From positions 1 through 52,602 of the forward strand of contig NZ_JADILK010000033.1 in the NCBI RefSeq assembly GCF_017355165.1: DNA of 52,602 nt, written 5' to 3'. Under the pieces are notes generated by a model that was not told where the DNA came from, did no database searches, and saw only the letters and a list, made by a program, of their open reading frames with translations. Positions within the stretch are counted from its first letter, which is position 1, and every line of letters begins with the position of its first letter. The DNA is from Bacillus sp. SD075. GTDB taxonomy: Bacteria > Bacillota > Bacilli > Bacillales > DSM-1321. Below, in pieces: positions 35,985 through 44,553 of this stretch. Position numbers and translations under genes: made by a program.

Positions 35985-36410
35985 ATGAGAAGAAGGGAAA
36001 GAACCGAGATTTTGATTCAAGGCTCTGAGGGCATTGCGAAGGAATTTGCCAAGGAAATAGCAATGAAATATAAAGTTACCGTCATTCAAAAGCCAGAGAG
36101 TGCCCTTGTGCAGCTAAAGACAAGGGAAACGGCAAAAAAGAGCTTGTTTTATCTAGGGGAAATGCTGGTGACTGAATGCACGGTCCAAATCCAGGATTCA
36201 ATCGGGATTGGTATCGTTAAGGGACATCGGGAAGAGCTGGCACAAAGTTTAGCTATCATTGATGCTGCTTATCAGGCTGATCTTGGTGAAACAAGACTAT
36301 GGTCACATGTTTTAGAAAATGAGAAGAAGAATATACAGAAAAATCTTCAAGAGCTGAATCGATCTATCTTAAGGACCAAGGTGAACTTTGAAACGATGGA
36401 TGTTCAATAA
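35985..36410 (+). CDS. phnG: C-P lyase core subunit PhnG
   Basis: I start at ATG 35985 because TTGGAGG lies upstream; the frame is open further up but without a ribosome site. The 141-residue protein begins MRRRERTEILIQGS and contains LGEMLVTECTVQI, SIGIGIVKGHREELAQSLAIIDAAY, typical of PhnG. PhnG, PhnH, PhnI and PhnJ form the C-P lyase core, in which PhnG-H-I help transfer alkylphosphonate to the ribose of ATP with loss of adenine. It is the first gene of phnGHIJKML. Confidence 0.95.
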   Translation: MRRRERTEILIQGSEGIAKEFAKEIAMKYKVTVIQKPESALVQLKTRETAKKSLFYLGEMLVTECTVQIQDSIGIGIVKGHREELAQSLAIIDAAYQADLGETRLWSHVLENEKKNIQKNLQELNRSILRTKVNFETMDVQ

Positions 36411-36424
36411 GAGGGGGGAAAGCA

Positions 36425-37042
36425 ATGAATTTGGATGTAGTTCATGATATACAAACCGTATATAGAAAGCTTGTAACGGCGACTTCAAGACCTGGAACTT
36501 TAATGGTTTTGGAGAGGGAAGCAAAGACTTTGGATGTTCAAATGGAATGCTTATCTTCTACTATCCTGCTTGCACTTACTGTACTTGACCCTGAAGTGAC
36601 TTTTAAGGTCATTGCAAAGGAGGAGGAGGCGGTGTCAATGATGATTAATCAGCTTACTTATTCAAAGCCTGTCGATTTGCCGGAAGCGGATTTTATCTTT
36701 ATTTTACATGATGCCTCCGTCGAGCAAATGAAAGAAGCCTTGAATAAAGCAAAGGTAGGAAATCTGTTGAACCCTCATGAATCGGCAATGGTCATTCTGG
36801 AAGTACCGGATGTAACGAAAGGGGACTCCATGATCCTTTCAGGACCAGGAATTCAACAGCCATCATTCATAAGCCTTCCGAATGTATCAGCCTGGCTGGG
36901 TGCAAGGAACGAAAAAAACATAGAATTCCCGTTAGGAATCGATATGTATTTTGTGGATCAACAGGATCGTTTAATCGCTTTACCGAGAACGACTCAAATC
37001 AAAGAAAATGGTGGTGAGATTATATGGGATATGTTGCAGTAA
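36425..37042 (+). CDS. phnH: C-P lyase core subunit PhnH
   Basis: This 205-residue protein starts MNLDVVHDIQTVYRKLVTATSRPGT, the PhnH N-terminus, and contains GDSMILSGPGIQ and the C-terminal FPLGIDMYFVDQQDRLIALPRTT, both PhnH-typical. PhnH is a structural member of the PhnGHIJ core needed for phosphonate-to-ATP coupling. GAGGGGGG precedes the ATG. Its end overlaps phnI by 19 bases. Confidence 0.96.
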   Translation: MNLDVVHDIQTVYRKLVTATSRPGTLMVLEREAKTLDVQMECLSSTILLALTVLDPEVTFKVIAKEEEAVSMMINQLTYSKPVDLPEADFIFILHDASVEQMKEALNKAKVGNLLNPHESAMVILEVPDVTKGDSMILSGPGIQQPSFISLPNVSAWLGARNEKNIEFPLGIDMYFVDQQDRLIALPRTTQIKENGGEIIWDMLQ

Positions 37043-38160
37043 AGGGCGGAACAAAGGCGATTGAGGAATCCATCAAACGCTTAAAGTATGAACGGGTCAA
37101 AAATGGGACGGCTATAGAGCTGCATAAGATAGAAGCTGGGATGAGGGGGTTGATTGATCAGGTTATGTCAGAAAGCAGTTTGTATGATCAATCACTGGCT
37201 GCACTTGCCATCAAACAGGCTGAAGGCAATCCGGAAGAAGCTGTTTTCCTCTTGAGAGCCTATCGATCCACTTTGCCGCGAAAACATGTTTCACGAGTGA
37301 TCAGTTCTGAAAATATGAAAGTGGAACGGCGGATTTCAGCTAGTTTTAAGGATGTACCGGGCGGACAGATTTTAGGTGCTACGACTGATTATACACATCG
37401 GTTACTAGATTCGGAGTTGGAAAATGAATCGGATATAAGCCTTCAAGATTGGTTACGTGCTTTTCAAGAAGAAAATCGTTCAACAGAATATCAGAGCCAT
37501 ATGTCTGATTTAAACTCTCTACCTAAAGTTTTGGATTACTTAAGAAGTGAAGGCTTATTAGCAAGCTGTGAAAATAATGATTTGCAGCCTGGGGATGTCA
37601 CAAGGAAAAGCCTGGAGTTTCCTTCAATGCGGAGTGAACGCCTGCAAATTTTAACAAGAGGCCAAACCGGTGCAGTGACTTCACTTGCTTATGCAGTCAT
37701 TCGTGGATATGGTGCACTGCACCCGACAGTAGGAGAGCTACGCGTAGGTCAGCTGCCCGTCCATCTCGATCACCCGCTGCTGGACGAAGGGCAAGAGGAA
37801 GATAGCTATTATATGGGGGACTTCACAGCGACGGAGGTAGAGATGCTCATTCCGCTTACGGTAGAGAAAGAACAAGGCAATAAAGAAATAGAGTTTGAAG
37901 TTGGTTTTGGCATGTGCATGGGACAAAATGAAACAAAGGCAATCGCAATGGGCATCTTGGATAATTGCCTGGAAAAACCCAACAAGGAGTTTCCAAGTCA
38001 CGACGAGGAATTCGTTCTTTATCATATAGATTCAGTGGAATCAACGGGTTTCATCTCCCATTTGAAGATGCCTCATTATGTTACGTTCCAATCCAAGCTT
38101 GATAGCATTCGGAAGTCGAAAGATAAGAACACAGAGCAGGAGGTTGGGTTGCATGAATAA
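37024..38160 (+). CDS. phnI: C-P lyase core subunit PhnI
   Basis: This 378-residue protein begins MGYVAVKGGTKAIEES, the canonical PhnI start, and keeps the family's conserved GQTGAVTSLAYAVIRGYG and LRVGQLPV segments. PhnI is the nucleosidase component: with PhnG and PhnH it exchanges the adenine of ATP for methylphosphonate to give the 5'-triphosphoribosyl phosphonate. The ATG lies inside the end of phnH and the stop overlaps phnJ by eight bases, indicating tight translational coupling. Confidence 0.97.
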   Translation: MGYVAVKGGTKAIEESIKRLKYERVKNGTAIELHKIEAGMRGLIDQVMSESSLYDQSLAALAIKQAEGNPEEAVFLLRAYRSTLPRKHVSRVISSENMKVERRISASFKDVPGGQILGATTDYTHRLLDSELENESDISLQDWLRAFQEENRSTEYQSHMSDLNSLPKVLDYLRSEGLLASCENNDLQPGDVTRKSLEFPSMRSERLQILTRGQTGAVTSLAYAVIRGYGALHPTVGELRVGQLPVHLDHPLLDEGQEEDSYYMGDFTATEVEMLIPLTVEKEQGNKEIEFEVGFGMCMGQNETKAIAMGILDNCLEKPNKEFPSHDEEFVLYHIDSVESTGFISHLKMPHYVTFQSKLDSIRKSKDKNTEQEVGLHE

Positions 38161-39007
38161 AACCTATAATTTTGCATTCTTTGATGAAGGGTCGAAACGG
38201 GAAATTAGAAGGGCAACACTGAAGGCAATTGCCATTCCCGGTTATCAAGTCCCATTCGCTTCAAGGGAAATGCCGATTGGGCGCGGTTGGGGTACAGGCG
38301 GCCTGCAGTTGACATTGTCATTGATCGGAAAGGATGACGTCCTTAAGGTGATCGACCAAGGTTCGGATGAATCCGTTAATGCCGTTAACATAAAAAAACT
38401 CGTATCTGACACCACTGGGGTAAGGATAACGGATAGCACAAAAGATGCCTCTTTAATCCAGTCAAGACACAGGGTGCCTGAAGTGCCGTTACAACGAGAC
38501 CAGATTTTAATCCTTCAAGTTCCATTACCGGAACCTTTAAGGAATTTTGAGCCGAGCGAACATGAAACGAAAAAGCTTCATGCTGAGAGAGAGTATGGCG
38601 GAGCATGGCTAATGTTATTTGAACAAATAATGAAGTACGGAATAATGGCGACGGATGCAGATCACCCGGTAATGGTTCACGACAGGTATGTCATGGCACC
38701 AAGTCCCATACCAAGATTCGATAATGCCAAGCTGGACGATAGTGAGGCGCTCATTTTGTTAGGTGCAGGTAGGGAGAAAAAGGTATATGCAGTGCCTCCA
38801 TATACAAATGTATCATCTTTGGCATTTGATGATTATGAATTTGAAATCGAGTCCTTTACAAATCATGCTTGCATTCTCTGCGGTTCCAATGATGTGTTTT
38901 TGGACGAACTTGTCGATGAGGAATCAGGGGAAACATATTTCCAATGCAATGATACAAGCAATTGCCTTGAAATGGTCAATCAAAAACAACCATTGGGAGT
39001 GAAATAA
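38153..39007 (+). CDS. phnJ: C-P lyase radical SAM subunit PhnJ
   Basis: From ATG 38153 (AGGAGG upstream) the protein has 284 residues. It carries the non-standard radical SAM cluster region near the C-terminus: Cys240 and Cys243 (ACILC), Cys265 and Cys271 (FQCND, NCLEM), the spacing of the four PhnJ cysteines needed for the 4Fe-4S cluster and the catalytic thiyl radical. The N-terminal FAFFDEGSKREIRR and GRGWGTGGLQLTLSLIG are PhnJ signatures. It breaks the carbon-phosphorus bond of 5-phosphoribosyl phosphonate, releasing an alkane and the 1,2-cyclic phosphate. Confidence 0.97.
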   Translation: MNKTYNFAFFDEGSKREIRRATLKAIAIPGYQVPFASREMPIGRGWGTGGLQLTLSLIGKDDVLKVIDQGSDESVNAVNIKKLVSDTTGVRITDSTKDASLIQSRHRVPEVPLQRDQILILQVPLPEPLRNFEPSEHETKKLHAEREYGGAWLMLFEQIMKYGIMATDADHPVMVHDRYVMAPSPIPRFDNAKLDDSEALILLGAGREKKVYAVPPYTNVSSLAFDDYEFEIESFTNHACILCGSNDVFLDELVDEESGETYFQCNDTSNCLEMVNQKQPLGVK

Positions 39008-39853
39008 ATGTCTGTGCATGAGGTACCAGTATTATCAGTTAAACAAATGAACAAACAGTATGGTAACGGATGTTCGACATGCAAACATATGAAATTAGGA
39101 AAAGTGACGAAAAACTTTTGTCACGAATGCGGGACGGTATATGCCTGTAGAGATGTGACATTCGATTTGTATCACGGTGAAGTTCTCGGAATTGTAGGGG
39201 AAAGCGGCAGCGGCAAGTCCACTTTAATGAAAAGTTTATATTTTGACGAAGAAGTAACCGATGGAGAACTGTATGTGGCTGGCTTTGAGGATGGAAAAAA
39301 GAATTTATTCATGGAGTCTGCCCAGAAAAAAAGATTCGTTCGAAACCACCTGATGGGGAAGGTTTATCAAAACCCGATTCTAGGGTTGAAAATGGATTTC
39401 TCCTCGATAGGCAATATTGCTGAGAAGTTAATTTCAGCTGGGAACAGACATGTTGGCAGCATGGAAACAAGAGGGGCCGAGCTCCTTAAAGCAGTCAATA
39501 TTCCCATTCATCGAATGAAGGAAGAACCAAGGAATTTCTCAGGCGGAATGCAGCAAAGGGTCCAGATAGCCAAAGCATTGTCCAACAATCCCCCCATACT
39601 GCTTTTGGATGAGGTCACCACAGGTTTAGATTTATCAGTTCAAGCAAGTGTATTGGATTTAATTAAAGGTCTTCAAAGAGATTTGAATATTAGCATAGTA
39701 TTGGTATCCCATGATTTGGGCGTAATCCGAATGCTTGCGGACCGTACGCTCGTTATGCTGGAGGGGAAACTGATTGAGCAGGGTTTGACAGATCAAATAC
39801 TCGAAGATCCACAGCATCCTTATACCCAGCAATTAGTACACTCGCTGCTGTAA
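39008..39853 (+). CDS. phnK: C-P lyase ABC-type ATPase PhnK with a zinc-ribbon-like insert
   Basis: The 281-residue protein starts right after the phnJ stop. It has Walker A GESGSGKST, signature FSGGMQQRVQIAK, Walker B ILLLDEVTTGLD and H-loop VSHDLG, and ends in the PhnK-like DPQHPYTQQLVHSLL. PhnK binds the PhnGHIJ core. Between the first beta strand and Walker A it has an added segment with Cys22, Cys25, Cys38, Cys41 and Cys47 (CSTC and CHEC pairs), which looks like a zinc ribbon and is absent from E. coli PhnK as I remember it. Confidence 0.94.
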   Translation: MSVHEVPVLSVKQMNKQYGNGCSTCKHMKLGKVTKNFCHECGTVYACRDVTFDLYHGEVLGIVGESGSGKSTLMKSLYFDEEVTDGELYVAGFEDGKKNLFMESAQKKRFVRNHLMGKVYQNPILGLKMDFSSIGNIAEKLISAGNRHVGSMETRGAELLKAVNIPIHRMKEEPRNFSGGMQQRVQIAKALSNNPPILLLDEVTTGLDLSVQASVLDLIKGLQRDLNISIVLVSHDLGVIRMLADRTLVMLEGKLIEQGLTDQILEDPQHPYTQQLVHSLL

Positions 39854-39869
39854 AAGAAACTAAAGGAAA

Positions 39870-41063
39870 ATGGGGGAAGAGACATTGCTGCTGATTAAAA
39901 ATGGGAAAATAATAACGGAAGACTCGATCCTGATGGACCATGATCTCTTAATCAAGGATGATAGAATTTGCCGCATTGCACCTGTGGGAGAAATCGAATC
40001 GATTCCTGAGATGGAAGTGCTGGACGCTTTAGGTGGATATGTTTCACCTGGTTTTATTGATCTCCATTCGGATTATATTGAACATATGACTGCGCCGCGT
40101 CCGACTTCTTTAATGAATTTTCATTTGAGCTTAAGAGAAACGGAAAAGGAACTGATTACGCACGGGATTACGACCATGTTTCACTCCCTATCACTCTATA
40201 AATCCACTGAATACGCATATAAGCCAATTCGGGAGCCTGAGAATGTAAGGAAGCTTATTGACTTAATTGATCAAACACATAAGATGAAGCACCTGGTACG
40301 CCATCGGTTTCATGCCCGTTATGAAATCGATAATTTGGAGGATATCGATCGTTTAAAAGAATATGTTTCGGAAAAGAAAGTGCATCTGGTCTCATTCATG
40401 GACCACACTCCAGGACAAGGGCAGTATCGGCATTTAGAGATCTATCGAAACACTTTAAGGGGGTATAACGATTATAGCGATGAAGCCATTGATGTGATGA
40501 TCCGGACTCATCAAGTGAAAGAAAAGCTGACGATTGAAAGAATGAAGGAAATTGCACTGCTAGCAAGAGAAAATAATATTGCCGTAGCCTCGCATGATGA
40601 TGATTCAATAGAGAAGCTTGAATTGGTTGACAGCTTTGGAACGAGTATAAGTGAATTTCCTATCACCCTCGAGATTGCCCGTAAGGCCCATGATATGGGG
40701 ATGTATACCATAGCGGGTGCACCAAATGTGCTTTTGGGAGGTTCCCACAGCGGGAACTTAAGTGCCTCTGAAGCCATTCAGGATGGAAGCATAGACATAT
40801 TATGCAGTGATTATTACCCTGCAGCTCTTCTGCATTCCATGTTTGAATTAGTCGAGACCCATGGAATGGATCTTATCGATATGTTTAAGCTGGTTACGAT
40901 TAATCCCGCAAAGGCAGTCAAGATGGAGGAAGAAATTGGATCGATTCACGAAGGGAAAAAGGCAGACATCCTTATTATTGAAAAAATTTCTGGTGATTTC
41001 CCTGTCATAACGACTGTGATTGTTGATGGAAAGTTGATTCAAAAAACGAATTACAGGATATGA
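39870..41063 (+). CDS. phnM: Ribosyl triphosphonate diphosphatase PhnM
   Basis: This 397-residue amidohydrolase-fold enzyme removes pyrophosphate from ribose-1-phosphonate 5-triphosphate, making the substrate of PhnJ. Metal-site motifs are GFIDLHSDYIEHMTAPRP near residue 60, HSLSLYKS, FMDHTPGQGQY, VASHDDDS near residue 240 and CSDYYPAALL near residue 315. The listed ATG follows AAAGGAAA closely; a TTG at 39885 behind GGGGGAAGAG is an alternative. Here phnM precedes phnL, the reverse of E. coli. Confidence 0.95.
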   Translation: MGEETLLLIKNGKIITEDSILMDHDLLIKDDRICRIAPVGEIESIPEMEVLDALGGYVSPGFIDLHSDYIEHMTAPRPTSLMNFHLSLRETEKELITHGITTMFHSLSLYKSTEYAYKPIREPENVRKLIDLIDQTHKMKHLVRHRFHARYEIDNLEDIDRLKEYVSEKKVHLVSFMDHTPGQGQYRHLEIYRNTLRGYNDYSDEAIDVMIRTHQVKEKLTIERMKEIALLARENNIAVASHDDDSIEKLELVDSFGTSISEFPITLEIARKAHDMGMYTIAGAPNVLLGGSHSGNLSASEAIQDGSIDILCSDYYPAALLHSMFELVETHGMDLIDMFKLVTINPAKAVKMEEEIGSIHEGKKADILIIEKISGDFPVITTVIVDGKLIQKTNYRI

Positions 41064-41085
41064 ATTTTAGAGAGCAGGTGGCAAA

Positions 41086-41799
41086 ATGGGGAACTTATTG
41101 AAAATCAATGATTTATCCAAGTCTTTTATTTTACATAATCAACGCAAGAATATCCATGCGGTCAGCAACATTACGATCTCAGTGAAAGAAGGTGAATTTA
41201 TTGGCATTACAGGCAAGAGCGGCAGCGGAAAATCAACGATCCTAAAATCGATTTATGGTACCTATCGGATTCAAGAAGGAGACATCTGGTATGAGTCTTC
41301 CCACTATGGTGCGATTAATCTAGCGAAAGCTACAGAAAGGGAAATGATTTACTTACGTAAGCATGAGATAGGCTATGTATCCCAATTTTTAAATGTCATG
41401 CCAAGAACTACAGCAAGGCAGCTCGTAACCGGGGCCATTCTTGAAATGGGACAAACCAAGGAAATGGCCAATATCGAAACAGAAAAAATCCTCGACCACT
41501 TTGAGATAGGAAAAGAGCTATGGGATAGTTACCCTGTTACTTTTTCAGGAGGAGAGAAGCTAAGGTTAAATATAGCAAGAGCAATGGTGAAAAGGCCGCG
41601 GCTCCTCCTTTTGGATGAACCGACAGCAAGTTTGGATCACCAATCTAAAGTGAAGGTGAAGACCCTGCTTGAACAGCTTATGAACGAGGGAACGACAATG
41701 CTGGGCATTTTTCATGACTTGGATTTCATGAATCGGTTAGTAAATAAAGAATATAGCATTCAGAATGGGTGTTTTACTCAAGCTATTCAAAAAATTTAA
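41086..41799 (+). CDS. phnL: C-P lyase ABC-type ATPase PhnL
   Basis: This 237-residue ATPase has Walker [17 protein letters not shown], signature FSGGEKLRLNIARA, Walker B LLLLDEPTASLD and H-loop IFHDLDF, with the LNVMPRTTARQLV segment seen in PhnL. PhnL binds to PhnK on the C-P lyase core in a dimer-like pair in E. coli. It is the last gene of the catalytic operon; no terminator follows, and the phnD promoter region begins at its stop codon. Confidence 0.94.
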   Translation: MGNLLKINDLSKSFILHNQRKNIHAVSNITISVKEGEFIGITGKSGSGKSTILKSIYGTYRIQEGDIWYESSHYGAINLAKATEREMIYLRKHEIGYVSQFLNVMPRTTARQLVTGAILEMGQTKEMANIETEKILDHFEIGKELWDSYPVTFSGGEKLRLNIARAMVKRPRLLLLDEPTASLDHQSKVKVKTLLEQLMNEGTTMLGIFHDLDFMNRLVNKEYSIQNGCFTQAIQKI

Positions 41800-41844
41800 C
41801 AATGGATTCACATGAATTTCACTGAATATTCAGCTTCCTTAACG
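41796..41844 (+). promoter_or_regulatory. Five-unit Pho box before phnDCEE
   Basis: TTAACA 41796, TTCACA 41807, TTCACT 41818, TTCAGC 41829 and TTAACG 41839 are direct repeats with spacings of 11, 11, 11 and 10 bases. Four of the five fit TT(A/C/T)A(C/T) well. This is the textbook arrangement of PhoP-binding sites in Bacillus Pho promoters. A TATTGT/TTATAG -10 candidate lies about 20 bases downstream at 41865-41875. The first repeat overlaps the phnL stop. Confidence 0.8.
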
Positions 41845-41927
41845 GCAGGTTAGTATTGGACCGGTATTGTTATAGGGAAAGTGACTGAAATGAGAAAGAC
41901 CTTTTAAATCGGAGGGGAGATTAAAAC

Positions 41928-42962
41928 GTGAAAAAATCGCTGCTGTCCATATTGATGTTAGTTATTTTGCTGGTGTTTACAGGTTGTTCTTCTAATAGTT
42001 CAACAGGTGCAAATGAAGATGATACATTAACCATAGCATGGCTGCCAAATGAATCCGGGGAAGATTTAGGGGAAGCACGCGATGAAATCGGGAAAATCAT
42101 AGGGGATGCCACAGGAAAGGAAGTCGAACATAAGACAACTACGGATTATAACATTGCAATCGAGGCAATGGCTAATGGAAACGCAGATTTAGCATTCCTG
42201 GGGGCACAAGGGTATATTGAAGCAAACAACAAAAACGATAGTGTTCAACCTCTGGTTGTTCCTAGCGGTGAATCAGGTACGTTGGATGATGCAGTCTATA
42301 ATAGCTGGCTGGCTGTTCAAAATGCAGATGACTATAAAATTAACGGCGAATATAAGATAGACGGTATCCAAGGGAAAAAGTTCTCTTTCGTATCAAATAG
42401 CTCTACATCTGGCTTCAAAGTTCCTTCCACAGGAATCGTTGACTATTTTTCGCAGCAAGATAAGTATAAGGAATTAAAGGCAGATGATCTATTGGAAGGC
42501 GGGAAAGGCAAATTCTTCAGTGAAGTGCTTTACGGAGGCTCACACCAGGGATCCGCTGTAAATCTATTAACCGGGAAAGCGGAAGTGGCAGCTTTTTGTG
42601 ACACATGTGTCAATAATTATGTGGAACTGGCTGATGGGGAAGAGAATAAAGCAGGTGCCGTGTATAAGGTCAAGAAGGATGCAGCTGAACCCTTCAACAC
42701 AGTTGTAGATGAGACATTCTCACTCATTTCAGTGACTCCAGTTTTGAATGCACCTTTCGTTATTAACACCGAATTAGTCAGTGAGGGCACACGTGAAAAA
42801 ATTCTTGAAACGCTGATGTCTGATGAAATAGCAAATAACGAGAAAGTATTTGTACCAGAAGACTCTAAGTTATCTGGTCTATTTAAACGGGTGAGCGGAA
42901 AAGAAAGATTGGTCAAAGTTGAGGATGACTGGTTCAATCCAATTCGGGAATTATCTAAATAA
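41928..42962 (+). CDS. phnD: Phosphonate ABC transporter substrate-binding lipoprotein PhnD
   Basis: The start is GTG 41928 behind CGGAGGGGAG. The 344-residue protein has a lipoprotein signal peptide ending VFTGC (Cys20) and a PhnD/PtxB-type domain: LTIAWLPNESGEDLGEARDE, the family's DYNIAIEAMANGNADLAFLGA, SNSSTSGFKVPS, and YGGSHQGSAVNLLTGKAEVAAFCD. It captures phosphonates (or phosphite) outside the membrane. It heads the importer operon phnD-phnC-phnE-phnE. Confidence 0.95.
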   Translation: MKKSLLSILMLVILLVFTGCSSNSSTGANEDDTLTIAWLPNESGEDLGEARDEIGKIIGDATGKEVEHKTTTDYNIAIEAMANGNADLAFLGAQGYIEANNKNDSVQPLVVPSGESGTLDDAVYNSWLAVQNADDYKINGEYKIDGIQGKKFSFVSNSSTSGFKVPSTGIVDYFSQQDKYKELKADDLLEGGKGKFFSEVLYGGSHQGSAVNLLTGKAEVAAFCDTCVNNYVELADGEENKAGAVYKVKKDAAEPFNTVVDETFSLISVTPVLNAPFVINTELVSEGTREKILETLMSDEIANNEKVFVPEDSKLSGLFKRVSGKERLVKVEDDWFNPIRELSK

Positions 42963-42989
42963 AGGCAGTTAATTGTAGGGGGATCATAC

Positions 42990-43778
42990 ATGAAAACATT
43001 ATTGGAAGTGAAAAATGTCTCAAAACATTTTGGAAATGGTACAAAGGCGTTATCCAATATTGACTTCACGGTGAAAGAAGGAGAGTTCGTTTCTATAATA
43101 GGGCCATCTGGAGCAGGGAAATCAACTCTTCTTCGATGCATCAATAGGATGATCGATGCTTCTAGCGGAGAAATCATTTTTGATAATGATCATGTATACA
43201 AGGTGAATAAAAGGGAGTTAAAGAAGATACGCAGAAAAATAGGGATGGTGTTTCAACATTACAATCTTGTAAATCGAATAAGTGTAATTGAAAATACCCT
43301 GCATGGACGATTAGGCTATAAATCCACAATGGCTGGAATCCTTGGCCTTTATAGTGAAGAGGAGAAGCTTCAGGCTGCTAAAGTTCTCCAAATTCTCGGT
43401 CTGGAAGATCAAATCTATAAAAGGTCCGATCAGTTGAGCGGAGGCCAGAAACAGCGGGTTGGCATTGCGCGTGCTCTTATCCAAAATCCTAAATTGCTAT
43501 TGTGCGATGAACCGATTGCCTCTCTTGATCCGAATTCTTCGAAAGTGATCATGGATCATTTAAGGAATATCTGCACTTCCATGGGAATCACAGTAGTAGT
43601 CAACCTGCATCAAGTCGATGTTGCCCTGAAATATTCGGATCGAATCATCGGTGTGAATGGTGGCAAGGTTGTTTTCAATGGCACAACTCAAAATATAACC
43701 TCAAAGGATATGCATCAGATTTATGGATCAGATGATGGAAAGTTGATTTTTGATTTAGGAGGTTCCCATGTCGGCTGA
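42990..43778 (+). CDS. phnC: Phosphonate ABC transporter ATPase PhnC
   Basis: The 262-residue ATPase has Walker A GPSGAGKST, the PhnC-typical Q-loop region GMVFQHYNLVNRISVIENTL, signature LSGGQKQRVGIAR, Walker B LLLCDEPIASLD and H-loop VVNLHQVDVA, where the Asn-Leu-His order is characteristic of PhnC. AGGGGGAT precedes the ATG and the gene overlaps the first phnE by 11 bases. Confidence 0.96.
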   Translation: MKTLLEVKNVSKHFGNGTKALSNIDFTVKEGEFVSIIGPSGAGKSTLLRCINRMIDASSGEIIFDNDHVYKVNKRELKKIRRKIGMVFQHYNLVNRISVIENTLHGRLGYKSTMAGILGLYSEEEKLQAAKVLQILGLEDQIYKRSDQLSGGQKQRVGIARALIQNPKLLLCDEPIASLDPNSSKVIMDHLRNICTSMGITVVVNLHQVDVALKYSDRIIGVNGGKVVFNGTTQNITSKDMHQIYGSDDGKLIFDLGGSHVG

Positions 43779-44553
43779 TGTTTTTGCAAAAAAGAGAAGA
43801 AACTCACTTGTATTGTTCTTGCTTATTGGGGCTGCGACGGCTGTTTCCATTATCATTACAGAATTCAGCATCGCAAAAGGGGTTACCTCTGTTCCTAAGG
43901 CCATACAATGGTCGTTATCGAATTTTTATCCAACAAAGGAATCGCTTACCAAACTTCCAGACATTTTGACAAAACTGAAAGAAACACTATTAATATCCGT
44001 GGCTGCAACGACATTCGCGGGAATATTGGCCTTTGTATTTGCAATATTGGGCTCCAATACAACCAGAGTCCATGCAGGTTTCGGAGGCTTTAGCCGTGGG
44101 ATAGCCGTTTTATTTAGGAATATTGATGTCTCGATATGGGCATTGGTTCTGTTATTTTCATTTGGACAAAGTTCCTTGACCGGTTATTTTGCCTTGTTTT
44201 TCGGATCTTTCGGTTTTTTAACAAGAGCTTTTATGGAAACGATCGATGAAGTGAGCTGCAGTTCCGTAGAAGCTTTGCAGACGACCGGCGCAAGTTATCT
44301 AACCGTCATTTCTCAGTCTGTTATTCCTTCAACCATTCCGCAAATGATCAGCTGGGTACTTTTCATGATTGAAACGAATATCAGGAATGCTACATTGGTC
44401 GGACTGCTTACAGGATCGGGAATAGGTTTTACGTTTAACCTGTATTATAAAAACTTGAGTTATGACATTGCCAGTCTTGTCGTCATTACGATCATCATTT
44501 CGATAGTAAGTATTGAATGGATCTCAAATTATGTGAGGAGGGTGATTTTATAA
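43768..44553 (+). CDS. phnE: Phosphonate ABC transporter permease PhnE (first copy)
   Basis: The 261-residue membrane protein has about six hydrophobic segments and the PhnE EAA loop (SVEALQTTGASYLTVISQSVIPSTIPQM) near residue 170, preceded by RNIDVSIWALVLLF. It overlaps phnC and, in TAATG, the second permease gene, with which it probably forms a heterodimer. Confidence 0.95.
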   Translation: MSADVFAKKRRNSLVLFLLIGAATAVSIIITEFSIAKGVTSVPKAIQWSLSNFYPTKESLTKLPDILTKLKETLLISVAATTFAGILAFVFAILGSNTTRVHAGFGGFSRGIAVLFRNIDVSIWALVLLFSFGQSSLTGYFALFFGSFGFLTRAFMETIDEVSCSSVEALQTTGASYLTVISQSVIPSTIPQMISWVLFMIETNIRNATLVGLLTGSGIGFTFNLYYKNLSYDIASLVVITIIISIVSIEWISNYVRRVIL

